Notes: generated by a model from the sequence alone, not told the origin. 64,000 nucleotides of DNA from Afipia sp. 1NLS2 (GCF_000178995.1 NZ_ADVZ01000006.1:62001-126000); one strand, 5' to 3'; counted from the stretch's first letter, positions 51,948 to 63,188 are shown. A program made the numbers and translations.

Positions 51948-53236
51948 GGGCGCGTCTGCCCCGTGCCATGGACACGATATTTAAACGAGGTTAGTTGCTC
52001 GACGCCGACAGGACCACGGGCATGAAACTTGCCAGTGGCGATGCCGATTTCCGCGCCAAAGCCGAACTCGCCGCCGTCGGCGAATTGCGTCGAGGCGTTA
52101 TGCAGCACGATGGCGGAATCGACCTCGTTGAGGAAGCGTGTAGCGGTCTGCGTGTCCTCGGTCACGATGGCGTCGGTGTGATGCGAGGAGTACTTCTCGA
52201 TATGGTCGATTGCTTCATCGAGCCCGCCGACGACTCTGGCGGCGATGATCGGGGCTTCGAATTCGGTCGCCCAGTCTTCTTCCACGGCAGGCTTCACGCG
52301 CGCGTCGGCATGCTGTACCTCGGCGTCGCCGCGCACTTCGCAACCCGCATCGATCAGCATGGCGATCAGCGGCTTGAGTTGTGCAGGTGCAGCGGCCTTG
52401 TCGATCAGAAGCGTCTCGGCCGCGCCGCAAACGCCGGGACGGCGCATCTTCGCATTCAGGACAATGGTCTTGGCCATGTCGAGCGAGGCGGCCTTGTCGA
52501 TGAAGACATGATTGTTGCCGTCGAGATGCGCGAACACCGGCACGCGCGCTTCGGCTTCAACGCGCGCAACGAGGCTCTTGCCGCCGCGCGGCACGATCAC
52601 GTCGATGCGGCCGTCGAGACCCGACAGCAGGAGGCCGACAGCGGCACGATCGCGCGTCGGCACCAGCGTGATCGCGGCTTCCGGCAGGCCGGCCTTGCGG
52701 AGCCCTTCGACGAGGCAGGCATGGATCGCCATGCAGGAGCGGAAACTGTCGGAGCCGCCGCGCAGGATCACGGCATTGCCGGATTTCAGGCACAGCGCAC
52801 CGGCATCCGCCAGCACGTTCGGGCGGCTTTCGAAAATGACTCCGGCGACGCCGAGCGGCACGCTGACGCGCTCGATGGTCATGCCATTGGGGCGGGTCCA
52901 TTTCTCGGTGACCTTGCCGACCGGGTCCTCAAGACCGCGCACCACGTCGAGCCCTTCCGCCATGGTTTCGATCCGCGCGGGCGTCAGCGCGAGCCGGTCG
53001 ATGAAGGAGTCGCTCGCCCCCGACGCGCGCGCTTCCGCGACATCCTCGGCATTGGCGGCGAGAAGTTTTGCGGAGGAGGCACGCAAGGCGGCTGCCATCG
53101 CGGCCAGCGCGTCGTTCTTCTGCTGTGCAGGTGCGAGCGCCAGCACCCGCGCAGCCGCGCGCGCCTCTCCCGCCAGATTGGACATCAGCGCAGGCAGGTC
53201 GGTTGTGTCGTCAACGGCTTTCAGCGGGGCATTCAT
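51944..53236 (-). CDS. proA: Glutamate-5-semialdehyde dehydrogenase
   Basis: The 430-aa protein has the catalytic Cys in [31 protein letters not shown] and [15 protein letters not shown] for NADPH binding. It is the second step of proline synthesis and acts on the product of ProB, encoded just upstream. Confidence 0.98.
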   Translation of the reverse strand: MNAPLKAVDDTTDLPALMSNLAGEARAAARVLALAPAQQKNDALAAMAAALRASSAKLLAANAEDVAEARASGASDSFIDRLALTPARIETMAEGLDVVRGLEDPVGKVTEKWTRPNGMTIERVSVPLGVAGVIFESRPNVLADAGALCLKSGNAVILRGGSDSFRSCMAIHACLVEGLRKAGLPEAAITLVPTRDRAAVGLLLSGLDGRIDVIVPRGGKSLVARVEAEARVPVFAHLDGNNHVFIDKAASLDMAKTIVLNAKMRRPGVCGAAETLLIDKAAAPAQLKPLIAMLIDAGCEVRGDAEVQHADARVKPAVEEDWATEFEAPIIAARVVGGLDEAIDHIEKYSSHHTDAIVTEDTQTATRFLNEVDSAIVLHNASTQFADGGEFGFGAEIGIATGKFHARGPVGVEQLTSFKYRVHGTGQTRP

Positions 53237-53331
53237 GGGGATCGGTCCGGGTCGTCAGGTCCATGCAGTAGCATAAAATAGGAAAGCGGGGAGCTTGCCG
53301 CTACTCGGCCAATGGCCGAGCAGGCCCAGTT

Positions 53332-54501
53332 TCATGGGTTCGCCGCCTCGTCTGCCTCGCGGTCATGCCGGTGCGAGACGACGAGGTCGTCGCGGTGGAT
53401 CATTTCAGGGCGACCGGTAAGGCCTAGAATTTTGGAGGCTTCCGCCGAGGATTTGCCCTTAATGCGCTCGGCATTGTCCGCGCCGTAGGCGACCAGTCCA
53501 CGGCCGATCTCGTGGCCCTCGGGACCGCGCACCACCACGGCATCGCCGCGCGCGAATGCGCCCTCGATGCGGGTGACGCCTGCGGCGAGGAGGCTGCGCC
53601 CGGCGTGCAGCGCCTTCACCGCGCCTGCGTCGATCACCAGCACGCCCTTCGGCTCCAACGATCCCGCGATCCAGCGCTTGCGTGCGGTGACCGGATTGGC
53701 GGGCGTGAGAAACCACGTGCATTTGCCGCCGTCGGCGACGGCCTGCAGCGGATGTTCGATCTTGCCGGAGGCGATCAGCATATGGGTGCCTGCTGAAGTA
53801 GCGATCTTTGCCGCCTCGATCTTGGTGCGCATGCCACCGCGCGAGAGTTCGGATTCGGCCGCACCCGCCATCGCCTCGATGTCGGCGGTAACGGAGTCGA
53901 CAACCGGAATGAGTTTCGCGTTCGGGTTGGCGCCGGGCGGAGCTGTGTAAAGCCCGTCGATGTCGGAGAGCAGGATCAAGAGATCGGCGCTGGTCATGGT
54001 GGCGACGCGCGCGGCGAGGCGGTCGTTGTCGCCGTAGCGGATTTCGCTGGTCGCGACAGTGTCGTTCTCGTTGATGACCGGCACCGCGCGCCATTCGAGA
54101 AGTTTGGAGATGGTGGAGCGGGCGTTCAGGTAGCGGCGGCGTTCCTCGGTGTCCTGCAGCGTGACGAGAATTTGCCCCGCGCCGATGCCGTGATGATCGA
54201 GCACCTTGGCCCAGATGCGTGCCAGTGCGATCTGGCCGACGGCGGCGGCAGCCTGGCTTTCCTCCAGTTTCAGCGAGCCGGACGGCAGCTTCAGGCGCGA
54301 GCGGCCGAGCGCGATCGAGCCGGACGAAACAACGAGCACATCCTTGCCCGCGCGATGAAGTTTCGCGATATCGTCGGCCAAGGCTGCGAGCCACGCACTT
54401 TTCACTTCGCCAGCAGCAGAATCGATCAGCAGCGATGAGCCGACCTTGATGACGATGCGGCGAAAATCATTCAGCCGGGGATGCATCTGTGAACGCGACA
54501 T
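53332..54501 (-). CDS. proB: Glutamate 5-kinase
   Basis: The 389-aa protein has an amino-acid-kinase domain ([59 protein letters not shown]) and a C-terminal PUA domain ([14 protein letters not shown]...[15 protein letters not shown]). It catalyses the first step of proline synthesis and is usually inhibited by proline. Confidence 0.98.
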   Translation of the reverse strand: MSRSQMHPRLNDFRRIVIKVGSSLLIDSAAGEVKSAWLAALADDIAKLHRAGKDVLVVSSGSIALGRSRLKLPSGSLKLEESQAAAAVGQIALARIWAKVLDHHGIGAGQILVTLQDTEERRRYLNARSTISKLLEWRAVPVINENDTVATSEIRYGDNDRLAARVATMTSADLLILLSDIDGLYTAPPGANPNAKLIPVVDSVTADIEAMAGAAESELSRGGMRTKIEAAKIATSAGTHMLIASGKIEHPLQAVADGGKCTWFLTPANPVTARKRWIAGSLEPKGVLVIDAGAVKALHAGRSLLAAGVTRIEGAFARGDAVVVRGPEGHEIGRGLVAYGADNAERIKGKSSAEASKILGLTGRPEMIHRDDLVVSHRHDREADEAANP

Positions 54502-54537
54502 GAAAGAACATTTTTAAAAAGTGGAGGAAAACAGGGT

Positions 54538-55611
<1,074 letters not shown>

Positions 55612-55672
55612 CTACCCGTAACGCGAACAGGCACGCCCGACAACCGCCGGACATGCCCGTTACAAGGTCTCG

Positions 55673-56260
55673 TTAATATCGCCGTGCCGTGCCCCAGTTC
55701 CGGAGCGACGACCACACCGTGCGTTCCAGCCGGAAACGGTCCACCGGGGTGGAGGAGCCGAGCGCCAGGAAGCGATGTAATTCGACGCCGGTCCATTGGA
55801 AGCCGCACTTCTCCAGCACATGGCGCGAGGCCGGATTCACCACGCGAGCCCCGGAGCGGACCTCGTCGATGGCGAACTCCTCGAACGCGAAATCGATCAG
55901 CGCGCGGGCGGCCTCGGTGCCGAAACCCTTGCCCCAATGCTCCACGGCGAAACAATAGCCGAGCTCGGGGGCGTCCTGCCGTTCCCATGTCAGGCTCGCA
56001 AGGCCTATGGCCGCGCCCTTGTGCTCGATCAGAAATGTCATGCCATCGGCTGCAACGACGGACGAAACGAACCGCGCGGCATCATCCAGTGTATAGGGGT
56101 GCGGCACGCGACGAAGATTCATGGCCACGCGCTTGTCGGCGACGATGCGCGCAATGGCTTTTACGTCCGCGAGGGTCGGCTGGCGCAGAACCAGACGTGC
56201 CGTCTCGAGGACGACGGTTCTCAGCTCCCGCAAAGGCTTGATGGGATGTTCCTGTAACAT
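55673..56260 (-). CDS. GNAT N-acetyltransferase (RimJ/RimL type)
   Basis: The 195-aa protein has LETARLVLRQPTLADVKAIA, the RimJ/RimL opening, then GYCFAVEHWGKGFGTEAARA (acetyl-CoA loop) and VRSGARVVNPASRHVLEKCGF. It might acetylate a ribosomal protein or other amine, but the substrate is not known. It lies between rpmA and obgE on the same strand. Confidence 0.9.
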   Translation of the reverse strand: MLQEHPIKPLRELRTVVLETARLVLRQPTLADVKAIARIVADKRVAMNLRRVPHPYTLDDAARFVSSVVAADGMTFLIEHKGAAIGLASLTWERQDAPELGYCFAVEHWGKGFGTEAARALIDFAFEEFAIDEVRSGARVVNPASRHVLEKCGFQWTGVELHRFLALGSSTPVDRFRLERTVWSSLRNWGTARRY

Positions 56261-56305
56261 GGCTCGCTCCTTTTGCAGGCCGTTCCCCAGCGGCCGGAAA
56301 AGTGA

Positions 56306-56334
56306 AAGGGGAGGCCGGTTTCCCGTCTCCCCTT
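56306..56334 (-). terminator. Hairpin after rpmA
   Basis: AAGGGGAG pairs with CTCCCCTT across a 13-base loop; on the minus strand it is followed by TCACTTTTCC. It could end the rplU-rpmA transcript. Confidence 0.55.
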
Positions 56335-56394
56335 GAGAGCCTTTACGCGCTCCGCCGGTTCAACGAGGACCGGCAGAACGTGATTTTCTGCCGT

Positions 56395-56664
56395 CTATTC
56401 AGCCGCTTCCGCCACCGGGACTACGGAGACGAAGGTACGGCCGTTGGCTTTGGCGCGGAATTCCACGCGGCCTTCGGCCTTGGCGAAGAGGGTGTGGTCG
56501 GTGCCCATGCCGACATTCGCACCCGGATGCCAGGTCGTGCCGCGCTGGCGCGCAATAATGTTGCCCGGAATCACGATCTCGCCGCCGAACGCCTTGATGC
56601 CAAGGCGCTTGCCAGCCGAGTCACGTCCGTTGCGCGATGAACCGCCTGCTTTTTTGTGAGCCAT
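56395..56664 (-). CDS. rpmA: 50S ribosomal protein L27
   Basis: The 89-aa protein has the diagnostic start [16 protein letters not shown], with [14 protein letters not shown], and [19 protein letters not shown]. It sits by the peptidyl-transferase centre. Confidence 0.99.
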   Translation of the reverse strand: MAHKKAGGSSRNGRDSAGKRLGIKAFGGEIVIPGNIIARQRGTTWHPGANVGMGTDHTLFAKAEGRVEFRAKANGRTFVSVVPVAEAAE

Positions 56665-56719
56665 GGCTCGTCTCCAGAATTCGTCTCAGTGTCTAACCCG
56701 ATTCCGTAACGGAATCATC

Positions 56720-57241
56720 TCACTTTTTGTCGCTTTTCGCCTTCGGGGCCGCCTTTTTGGCAGGGGCCTTCTTAGGCGCGGCCTTCGGAGCCGCCTTCTT
56801 CGCCGCCGGCTTGGCTGCGGCCTTCTTGGCCGGCGCCTTCTTGGCGGTCTTGGCCGGAGCGTCGCCCTCGGTGACGGCTGCCTCGACCTTCTTTTCCTTC
56901 TTCGGGCGCGGTCCGATCGAAGGCGCCTTGCCGTCGGTCAGGATCTCGGTGACGCGGATCACGGTGATCTCGTCACGGTAGCCGCGCTTGCGCTTCGAAT
57001 TCTTGCGGCGGCGCTTCTTGAAGGCGATGACCTTCGGGCCGCGCTTGTGGTCGAGCACCTCCGCCGCGACCGACGCACCCGCCACAAGCGGGCTGCCGAG
57101 CACCGGCGTGTCGCCGCCGACCACCAGAACTTCACCAAGCTGCACGATCGAGCCGACTTCGCCGGCGATCTTGCCAATCTCAAGCACATCATTCGGAACG
57201 ACCCGGAACTGCCGGCCGCCCGTTTTGATGACTGCGAACAT
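56720..57241 (-). CDS. rplU: 50S ribosomal protein L21 with long Lys/Ala/Pro-rich C-terminal tail
   Basis: The L21 core (MFAVIKTGGRQFRV to about TEILTDG, residues 1-104) includes KRRRKNSKRKRGYRDEI. After it come about 70 residues of histone-H1-like low-complexity sequence with repeats of AKKAAPK/APAKKA. The tail should be disordered and highly positive and could contact rRNA. ATG 57241 is chosen; the frame is open farther upstream. Confidence 0.96.
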   Translation of the reverse strand: MFAVIKTGGRQFRVVPNDVLEIGKIAGEVGSIVQLGEVLVVGGDTPVLGSPLVAGASVAAEVLDHKRGPKVIAFKKRRRKNSKRKRGYRDEITVIRVTEILTDGKAPSIGPRPKKEKKVEAAVTEGDAPAKTAKKAPAKKAAAKPAAKKAAPKAAPKKAPAKKAAPKAKSDKK

Positions 57242-57558
57242 CGTTTTATTCCTTCGTGTTCGATCCCGGCGCTCGGACAGGTCCGGGCCGGCTTCTTGTT
57301 CAGTCGTTATGGGTTCACTTGTCGATGCAGGCGCAGACAGGCCGCGCACGAGCAAAAACAAACGGCGCGAAATCCTCCGCGCCGGGTGGGTGACTTATAG
57401 CCGCGAAAGCCCCCGAGTCAAGGCAATCGGCCCGCCAAATCGGCCAAAATCGAAGGAAAATCAGCCGATTCCGGGCATTTTGGGGGCTTCCGGCGATGCA
57501 ACTATTGGGTTTCCCCGCCATTGACCCCGGCACATCCGGAGCAGGGGCACCTCATCAT
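57242..57558. other. Divergent promoter region between rplU and the ROK-like gene
   Basis: A 317-base region without a gene. It should hold the rplU-rpmA promoter and the ROK-like gene promoter. No site could be assigned by eye. Frames of 60-70 codons in it lack ribosome sites. Confidence 0.5.
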
Positions 57559-58701
57559 ATGTCGGAAGAGAACCGCACGGTCGGCATCGGCAACCATGGC
57601 GCCTCCCGGCTGCCGTCCGTCGAGGTCGACAGCTACAATATTGAATTGAAGGACGAGGACGGCTTTCTGGGTGACCGCGCCAGCAAGGGAGCTTTTCAGG
57701 ACATTCTGGAGGCGTGGCGGAAGCCATTAAAGAAGAGCGGCGACGACCCATTGGGCGGCAAGTCCTCCGAAGACCTCGGCAAGAAGAAGCTCGACGAGAT
57801 TCTGGTCGGCGACGATATCGAGGCTGCGGCGGTGCTACACAGCGCGATCGAGGAATTCGCGCAGGAGCTTGCTTTCGTCACCCGCCGCTTTCTCAAAAGC
57901 AAGGCGTGGGAGAAGACCGAGGCCATCGTGGTCGGCGGCGGCTTCCGGCAAAGCCGGATCGGCGAACTCGCCATCGCGCGCACCGACATCATTCTCAAGG
58001 CCGAAGGATTGAAGGTGCAGATGGTGCCGATCCGGTTCGATCCGGACGAGGCGGGGCTGATCGGCTGCGCGCATCTGGCACCGTCATGGATTTTTGAAGG
58101 CTACGACAGCCTTCTCGCCGTCGATATCGGCGGCAGCAACATCCGCTGCGGCGTGGTCGAGACGTTGCAGAAGAAAGCGCCCGATCTGGCCAAGGCGCGG
58201 GTGTGGGCGTTCGAGTTGTGGCGTCATGCCGACGATGAGCCGACGCGCGAAAGCGCAGTGAAGAAGCTCGTGAAGATGCTCAAGGATCTTATCGCGAAGG
58301 CGGGAGCCGAAGGCTTGAAGCTTGCGCCGTTCATCGGCGTGTCGTGTCCTGGCGTGATCGACGCCGACGGCGCGATCGAGAAGGGCGCCCAGAATCTGCC
58401 AGGCAACTGGGAAAGCAGCCGCTTCAATCTGCCTGCGATTCTGGTGGAGGAAATTCCAACGATCGGCGATCACGACACCGTGGTGCTGATGCACAATGAT
58501 GGCGTTGCGCAGGGCCTGAGCGAAATCCCGTTCATGCAGGATTACAAGCGCTGGGGCATCCTCACCATCGGCACCGGGCTCGGCAATGCGCGTTTCACCA
58601 TGCGCAACGATAAAAAGAGCGCCGAGAAGAAGAACGGCGACAAAAAGAATGGCGACAAGAACGGAGGCAAAGAGAAGGACAAAGACAAAAAGAAATCCTG
58701 A
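57559..58701 (+). CDS. ROK-family-like sugar kinase/regulator with circularly permuted domain order
   Basis: The 380-aa protein starts at ATG 57559. Normally ROK proteins run from DIGGT (phosphate-1) through CPG..D, a catalytic ND, GTGxG and a zinc site to a C-terminal GGG...AGLIGAA block. Here the order is reversed: TEAIVVGGGFRQSRIGEL and DPDEAGLIGCAHL come first (about 121-173). LLAVDIGGSNIRCGVVE (about 186-202), SCPGVIDADG (262), MHNDGVAQG (311) and LTIGTGLGN (335) follow, and the chain ends 10 residues later, apart from a Lys/Asn/Gly/Asp-rich tail (about 349-380). No GHxxxCxCGxxGC zinc site is present. Substrate is unknown. Confidence 0.75.
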   Translation: MSEENRTVGIGNHGASRLPSVEVDSYNIELKDEDGFLGDRASKGAFQDILEAWRKPLKKSGDDPLGGKSSEDLGKKKLDEILVGDDIEAAAVLHSAIEEFAQELAFVTRRFLKSKAWEKTEAIVVGGGFRQSRIGELAIARTDIILKAEGLKVQMVPIRFDPDEAGLIGCAHLAPSWIFEGYDSLLAVDIGGSNIRCGVVETLQKKAPDLAKARVWAFELWRHADDEPTRESAVKKLVKMLKDLIAKAGAEGLKLAPFIGVSCPGVIDADGAIEKGAQNLPGNWESSRFNLPAILVEEIPTIGDHDTVVLMHNDGVAQGLSEIPFMQDYKRWGILTIGTGLGNARFTMRNDKKSAEKKNGDKKNGDKNGGKEKDKDKKKS

Positions 58702-59022
58702 TGGGAAATGGTGCGAGCGCGTTTCTCGCTCGACACCTGCAATTCACCATTCCGCTTTATGAGAATTTTTCGAACTCGTTTCGAATACTGAAAATTCCTC
58801 TCACCGATTTCAACGAAGTGATGGAGAAATCGCGGCCTTTGCGCGCTGCGCGATTGACTTGCTGCCGCGCCGATCTAGCGTGTTGCCCGCGAGGCGTTTC
58901 TTGATTTTAAAATATCGCATCGAACGCCGTCGCGCTCTGCACTGGTTAGAACAACGCTTCTTCGCATGGCGTGATTTCGACCGACGCGCCATGAACAACA
59001 AGGTCGTCGAGAGGAATCGTCC
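58702..59022. other. Non-coding stretch before the amidase gene
   Basis: About 320 bases with an AT-rich part at 58755-58800. No gene or known RNA is seen. It must contain the amidase promoter. Confidence 0.45.
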
Positions 59023-60588
59023 ATGACTAGGGTTGATGTTGAATCTTGCGGCAAGAACGAAGGCGAGAATGACAAGTCGGGATTGACGCGGCGCGACTTT
59101 GCGATTGCGGGGGCCTCGACGCTCGCGGCGGCGGTGATGCCGGGCCATGCTTTCGCAGCGAAAGCGAGCTCCGCGATGCCGATGTCGATCAGCGAAGCCG
59201 GCAAGCGGATGCGGGATGGTTCGCTGTCCTGCGTCGATCTGACGAAAGCCTATTTCCATTACATCGAAATGTATCAGCCGAAGCTGAACATGTTCATTTC
59301 GCAATTGAAGGATATGGCGCTGAAGACGGCGGCGGAGCGCGACGCCGAACTCAAGCAGGGCAAGGATCGCGGGCCGCTGCACGGCATTCCGATCCTGGTG
59401 AAGGATCTTTACGACATGGCGGGCACCAAGACGACAGTGGGCTCGAAGGCCTTCGTCGATCGCCAGTCGACGGAAGATGCGACCTCGGTTCATCATCTGC
59501 TCGAAGCCGGTGTCGTGGTGCTCGGCAAGACCAACATGAATGAATTCGCGGCAGGCGTGTCGGGCACGAACGCCTATTTCGGCGATTGCCATAACCCATG
59601 GGCGCTGGATCGCTCGCCCGGCGGCTCATCGAGCGGCAACGGCGCGGCGCTGGCCGCAGGCATCGGCTTCGGGGGTACGTCGAGCGACACCGGTGGATCG
59701 ATCCGCGTTCCGGCGAGTTGGTGCGGCATCGCGGGCATCCGCCCGACCTACGGTCTCGTCAGCCTGCACGGGCTTTTCCCGCGCGCCTACAGTCTCGATT
59801 GCGCGGGCCCGCTCGCGCGCAATGTCTTCGATCTCGGCTTGCTGCTCGACGCAATGGCAGGGTTCGATCCGCTGGATAAGCATTCGGCGCTGGCGCAGCG
59901 CACCTCGTCCTACACCAAGGGCATCAAGGACGGTGTGAAGGGCATGACCTTCGCGACGGTGAAGAACTACACCTATAAGGACGTCGATAAGCCGGTGGCT
60001 GACGCGGTGGCGAAGGCGGCGGAGAAGCTCAAGAGTCTTGGCGCCAAGATCGTCGAAGTCGAAATCAAGCCGCTGGAGGGGCAGCTCGACTACAACAAGC
60101 TGTTCACCAATATTCTGCTCTACGAGTTCAACCAGATTCTCGGCGACAAATACCGCAACACGCCGAACGCCGCCGATCTGTACGGCCCGATCGTGACGAA
60201 CAATATCGCGGCCGGCTCGAAAGTGTCGAAGGAAGATTACGAGAAGACCATGAACGAACGCCCTGCGATCATCGCGGAGGTGAAGAAGGTGTTCAATCAT
60301 GTCGATGCGCTGCTTACGCCCGCGCTTCCGACCACTGCACCGTTGTTGAAAGCGTCGGCGCAGGATTACGGGCGCGGACGGCAGTTCACGATTCCATTCA
60401 GCTATACGGCGCTGCCTTCAGCGGTGGTGCCGTGCGGATTCGATCCGCAAGGGTTGCCGATCGGACTCCAGATCGTCGGCGATCATTTCAGCGAGGCGGC
60501 GCTGTTGCGGATGGCTTACGCCTACGAGCAGGCGACCGACTTCCACAAGAAGCATCCGCCGATCTTCGCGGGAACCCTTCCGTCCTAG
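59023..60588 (+). CDS. Tat-exported amidase (amidase signature family)
   Basis: The 521-aa protein has a twin-arginine signal (LTRRDFAIAGASTLAAA...GHAFA, residues about 21-46). The amidase-signature Ser-cisSer-Lys residues are present: Lys in PILVKDLYDMAGT, cis-Ser in RSPGGSSSGNGAALAAG and nucleophile Ser in TSSDTGGSIRVPASWCG. It should hydrolyse an amide outside the cytoplasm; the substrate is unknown. It is not GatA: no gatB/C is near, and the signal peptide argues against it. Confidence 0.9.
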   Translation: MTRVDVESCGKNEGENDKSGLTRRDFAIAGASTLAAAVMPGHAFAAKASSAMPMSISEAGKRMRDGSLSCVDLTKAYFHYIEMYQPKLNMFISQLKDMALKTAAERDAELKQGKDRGPLHGIPILVKDLYDMAGTKTTVGSKAFVDRQSTEDATSVHHLLEAGVVVLGKTNMNEFAAGVSGTNAYFGDCHNPWALDRSPGGSSSGNGAALAAGIGFGGTSSDTGGSIRVPASWCGIAGIRPTYGLVSLHGLFPRAYSLDCAGPLARNVFDLGLLLDAMAGFDPLDKHSALAQRTSSYTKGIKDGVKGMTFATVKNYTYKDVDKPVADAVAKAAEKLKSLGAKIVEVEIKPLEGQLDYNKLFTNILLYEFNQILGDKYRNTPNAADLYGPIVTNNIAAGSKVSKEDYEKTMNERPAIIAEVKKVFNHVDALLTPALPTTAPLLKASAQDYGRGRQFTIPFSYTALPSAVVPCGFDPQGLPIGLQIVGDHFSEAALLRMAYAYEQATDFHKKHPPIFAGTLPS

Positions 60589-60638
60589 TGAGGGGAACTC
60601 TCGGCCGCTTGCTTTGTTATTCCTGACAGGTTGCTAAA

Positions 60639-60670
60639 AATCGGAAGGCTTTGGCCTTCCGATTGCTTTT
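60639..60670 (+). terminator. Rho-independent terminator after the amidase gene
   Basis: An 11-bp stem (AATCGGAAGGC with GCCTTCCGATT) around TTTG, then GCTTTT. It lies 50 bases after the stop. Confidence 0.88.
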
Positions 60671-60697
60671 CCGGCTTCCTTCAAATTCTCCAATCCA

Positions 60698-62170
60698 TTG
60701 GCGATGTCAGGCTCTGATATTTCTCTTCAAATATGGGAGGCCGTCAGCGGCGCTCCCGTCGTGGCGACGAATATTCCTGCGCGGCTCGATGCGCTGTTAT
60801 GGAGTCCGTTTCATACCCGCGTCATCGCAGCTCTCGGTATCACCTGGATTCTCGATGGCCTCGAGGTGACGCTGGCGGGCTCTTTGGCCGGTGCGTTGAA
60901 GCAATCGCAGACGCTGCAGTTCAGCAATCTCGATATCGGTCTGGCATCCAGCGCCTATCTTGCGGGCGCGGTGCTTGGCGCACTCGGCTTCGGCTGGCTC
61001 ACCGACCGCATCGGACGGCGGAGGCTGTTCTTCATCACGCTGGCGCTTTATCTGCTCGCCACGGCGGCCACGGCTCTGTCGTGGAATATCGCAAGCTATG
61101 CCACGTTCCGTTTTCTCACCGGCGCGGGTATCGGCGGTGAATACACCGCGATCAATTCGACCATTCAGGAATTGGTGCCCGCGCGCTATCGCGGCTGGAC
61201 GGATCTCGTCGTCAACGGCAGCTTCTGGCTCGGCGCGGCGCTCGGCGCGGTGGGCGCGATCGTGCTGCTCGATCCGGCCGTAATTGATCCCGACATCGGC
61301 TGGCGGTTCGCGTTTCTGATCGGCGCGATCCTGGGCCTCGTGGTGTTCGTGATGCGGTTCTGGATTCCCGAAAGCCCGCGCTGGCTGATGGTGCACGGTC
61401 GCCCGCAGGAAGCGGAGCGGATCGTGCAGGAGATCGAACGCCATGCGCGGCCTGCGCGGGAGCATGACGGGGAATTGCCCGCGATCAGGCTGCGGATGCG
61501 CGATCACACGCCGCTGCGCGAAGTCGCGCACACGCTGTTCGTCACTTATCGCCCCCGCGCGCTGGTCGGTCTCGTGCTGATGGCGGCGCAAGCGTTCTTC
61601 TACAACGCGATCTTCTTCACCTTCGCGCTGGTGCTGACGGATTTCTTCCATATTCCGGCGGATCATGTCGGCTGGTACATTCTGCCGTTCGCCGCTGGAA
61701 ATTTTCTCGGCCCGCTGTTGCTGGGGCGGCTGTTCGATACGCTCGGCCGCCGCAGGATGATCGCCTTCACCTATGCGATCTCGGGCATTCTCCTGATCGT
61801 TACCGGCTATCTGTTTTCAATCGGCGCGCTGACTGCCACGCAACAGACATTGTGCTGGATGGTGGTGTTCTTCTTCGCCTCGCCGGCGGCGAGTGCCGCG
61901 TATCTGACGGTGAGCGAAACCTTTCCGCTGGAGGTGCGTGCGTTGGCGATCGCGCTGTTCTATGCGATTGGCACCGCGATCGGCGGCGTCGCCGGGCCGT
62001 CTCTGCTCGGCGCGCTGGTCGATACCGGCTCGCGCGCCAGCGTATTTGCAGGCTATCTTTTCGGCTCATTATTGATGATCGTTGCCGCTGTTGTCGCATG
62101 GCGGTTCGGCATCGACGCCGAGCGCAAACCGCTCGAAACTGTTGCGCGGCCACTGGCTATCGCAGAATAG
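60698..62170 (+). CDS. MFS transporter, sugar-porter type
   Basis: The 490-aa protein has 12 predicted transmembrane helices, motif A GWLTDRIGRRRLFF, RFLTGAGIGGEYTAI, and the sugar-porter IPESPRWLMVHGR after helix 6. It probably imports a sugar or organic acid. It stands between the amidase and otsB, with 20 bases to otsB, so it may be co-transcribed with the trehalose genes. Confidence 0.92.
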   Translation: MAMSGSDISLQIWEAVSGAPVVATNIPARLDALLWSPFHTRVIAALGITWILDGLEVTLAGSLAGALKQSQTLQFSNLDIGLASSAYLAGAVLGALGFGWLTDRIGRRRLFFITLALYLLATAATALSWNIASYATFRFLTGAGIGGEYTAINSTIQELVPARYRGWTDLVVNGSFWLGAALGAVGAIVLLDPAVIDPDIGWRFAFLIGAILGLVVFVMRFWIPESPRWLMVHGRPQEAERIVQEIERHARPAREHDGELPAIRLRMRDHTPLREVAHTLFVTYRPRALVGLVLMAAQAFFYNAIFFTFALVLTDFFHIPADHVGWYILPFAAGNFLGPLLLGRLFDTLGRRRMIAFTYAISGILLIVTGYLFSIGALTATQQTLCWMVVFFFASPAASAAYLTVSETFPLEVRALAIALFYAIGTAIGGVAGPSLLGALVDTGSRASVFAGYLFGSLLMIVAAVVAWRFGIDAERKPLETVARPLAIAE

Positions 62171-62190
62171 ATTGAGTCGTTGCGGAGTGA

Positions 62191-62991
62191 ATGATGACGA
62201 AGATTGAAACTCGCGCTTTATTGCCCTCCTATCCGGATTCGGATCATCCGGTGTTCTCGCCTTTGCTCGAGGACTGCGCTTTTCTGCTCGACATCGACGG
62301 CACGTTGCTCGATCTTGCGCCGACGCCGGGCGCGGTCGTGGTTCCACCGGGCCTCGCGGAAGCATTGAGCGGACTGCATATGCGGACCGACGGTGCGCTC
62401 GCTCTGGTGAGCGGCCGCTCGCTTGCCGATATTGACCGTATTTTCAACCCGATGCTGTTGCCTGCCGTAGGCGGTCACGGTGCGGAGATGCGGATGTCGG
62501 TCGACAGCGAAGCCGATGCTGTGCACGCGCCGCCGATGGACAAGGATCTGAAGAAGCGCTTTGCCGCGATCGGCCACCTCGATCCGCGCATCATCGTCGA
62601 GGACAAGGGCTATTCAATCGCGCTGCATTATCGCCAGGCGCCGAATTGGGAACGCGCGATTTATGATGCGGTTGCGGCCATTCGCGCGGACCTGCCGGAA
62701 GCGCCGATCGACGTGCTGCCGGGGAAATCAGTGTGCGAGATCAAGAATTCCGGCATCAGCAAGGCGACCGGTGTGAAGGAACTGCTCAAGCACGAACCGT
62801 TCGCGGGCAGGCGTCCGATTTTCATCGGCGACGATATCACCGATGAAAGCGTTTTTGCGATCATGCCGGATTTAAAAGGCGTTTCATTCTCCGTCAGTCG
62901 TCATGCGCATGGCGTCGATGGTTTTTTTGCAATGCCTGCGGATGTCAGGCACTGGCTCGCGAGCCTGCTTGACGATTCAGTGGCAGATTAA
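62191..62991 (+). CDS. otsB: Trehalose-6-phosphate phosphatase
   Basis: The 266-aa HAD phosphatase has the DxD motif FLLDIDGTLLDLAPTPG, GGHGAEMR, Lys in NSGISKATGVKELL and IFIGDDITDESVF. It removes phosphate from the OtsA product to give trehalose, an osmo- and stress-protectant. ATG 62191 is followed by a second ATG. Confidence 0.97.
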   Translation: MMTKIETRALLPSYPDSDHPVFSPLLEDCAFLLDIDGTLLDLAPTPGAVVVPPGLAEALSGLHMRTDGALALVSGRSLADIDRIFNPMLLPAVGGHGAEMRMSVDSEADAVHAPPMDKDLKKRFAAIGHLDPRIIVEDKGYSIALHYRQAPNWERAIYDAVAAIRADLPEAPIDVLPGKSVCEIKNSGISKATGVKELLKHEPFAGRRPIFIGDDITDESVFAIMPDLKGVSFSVSRHAHGVDGFFAMPADVRHWLASLLDDSVAD

Positions 62992-63188
62992 AATTTCTTT
63001 AGAAATTTCCGGCCGGAATTTTTTCGGCAAGTCAAGATTGAAACAGATGCGAAATCCTCCCACTCTCAAGGCTCTTTCGAGAGTTCCATCGGCGCTTGCC
63101 ACAGTCTTGCCGTCAAATCCACAAAGCAGCACTTAGGAACCATATTGATGAACAGACGTTTATCTGTGCGTCAAACGGAGTGTTCCCT

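Noticed and set aside
62998-63030. TTCCGGCCGGAA palindrome after otsB as a terminator
   Set aside because: The palindrome has no loop when fully paired, and only a short T run follows; not convincing enough to list.
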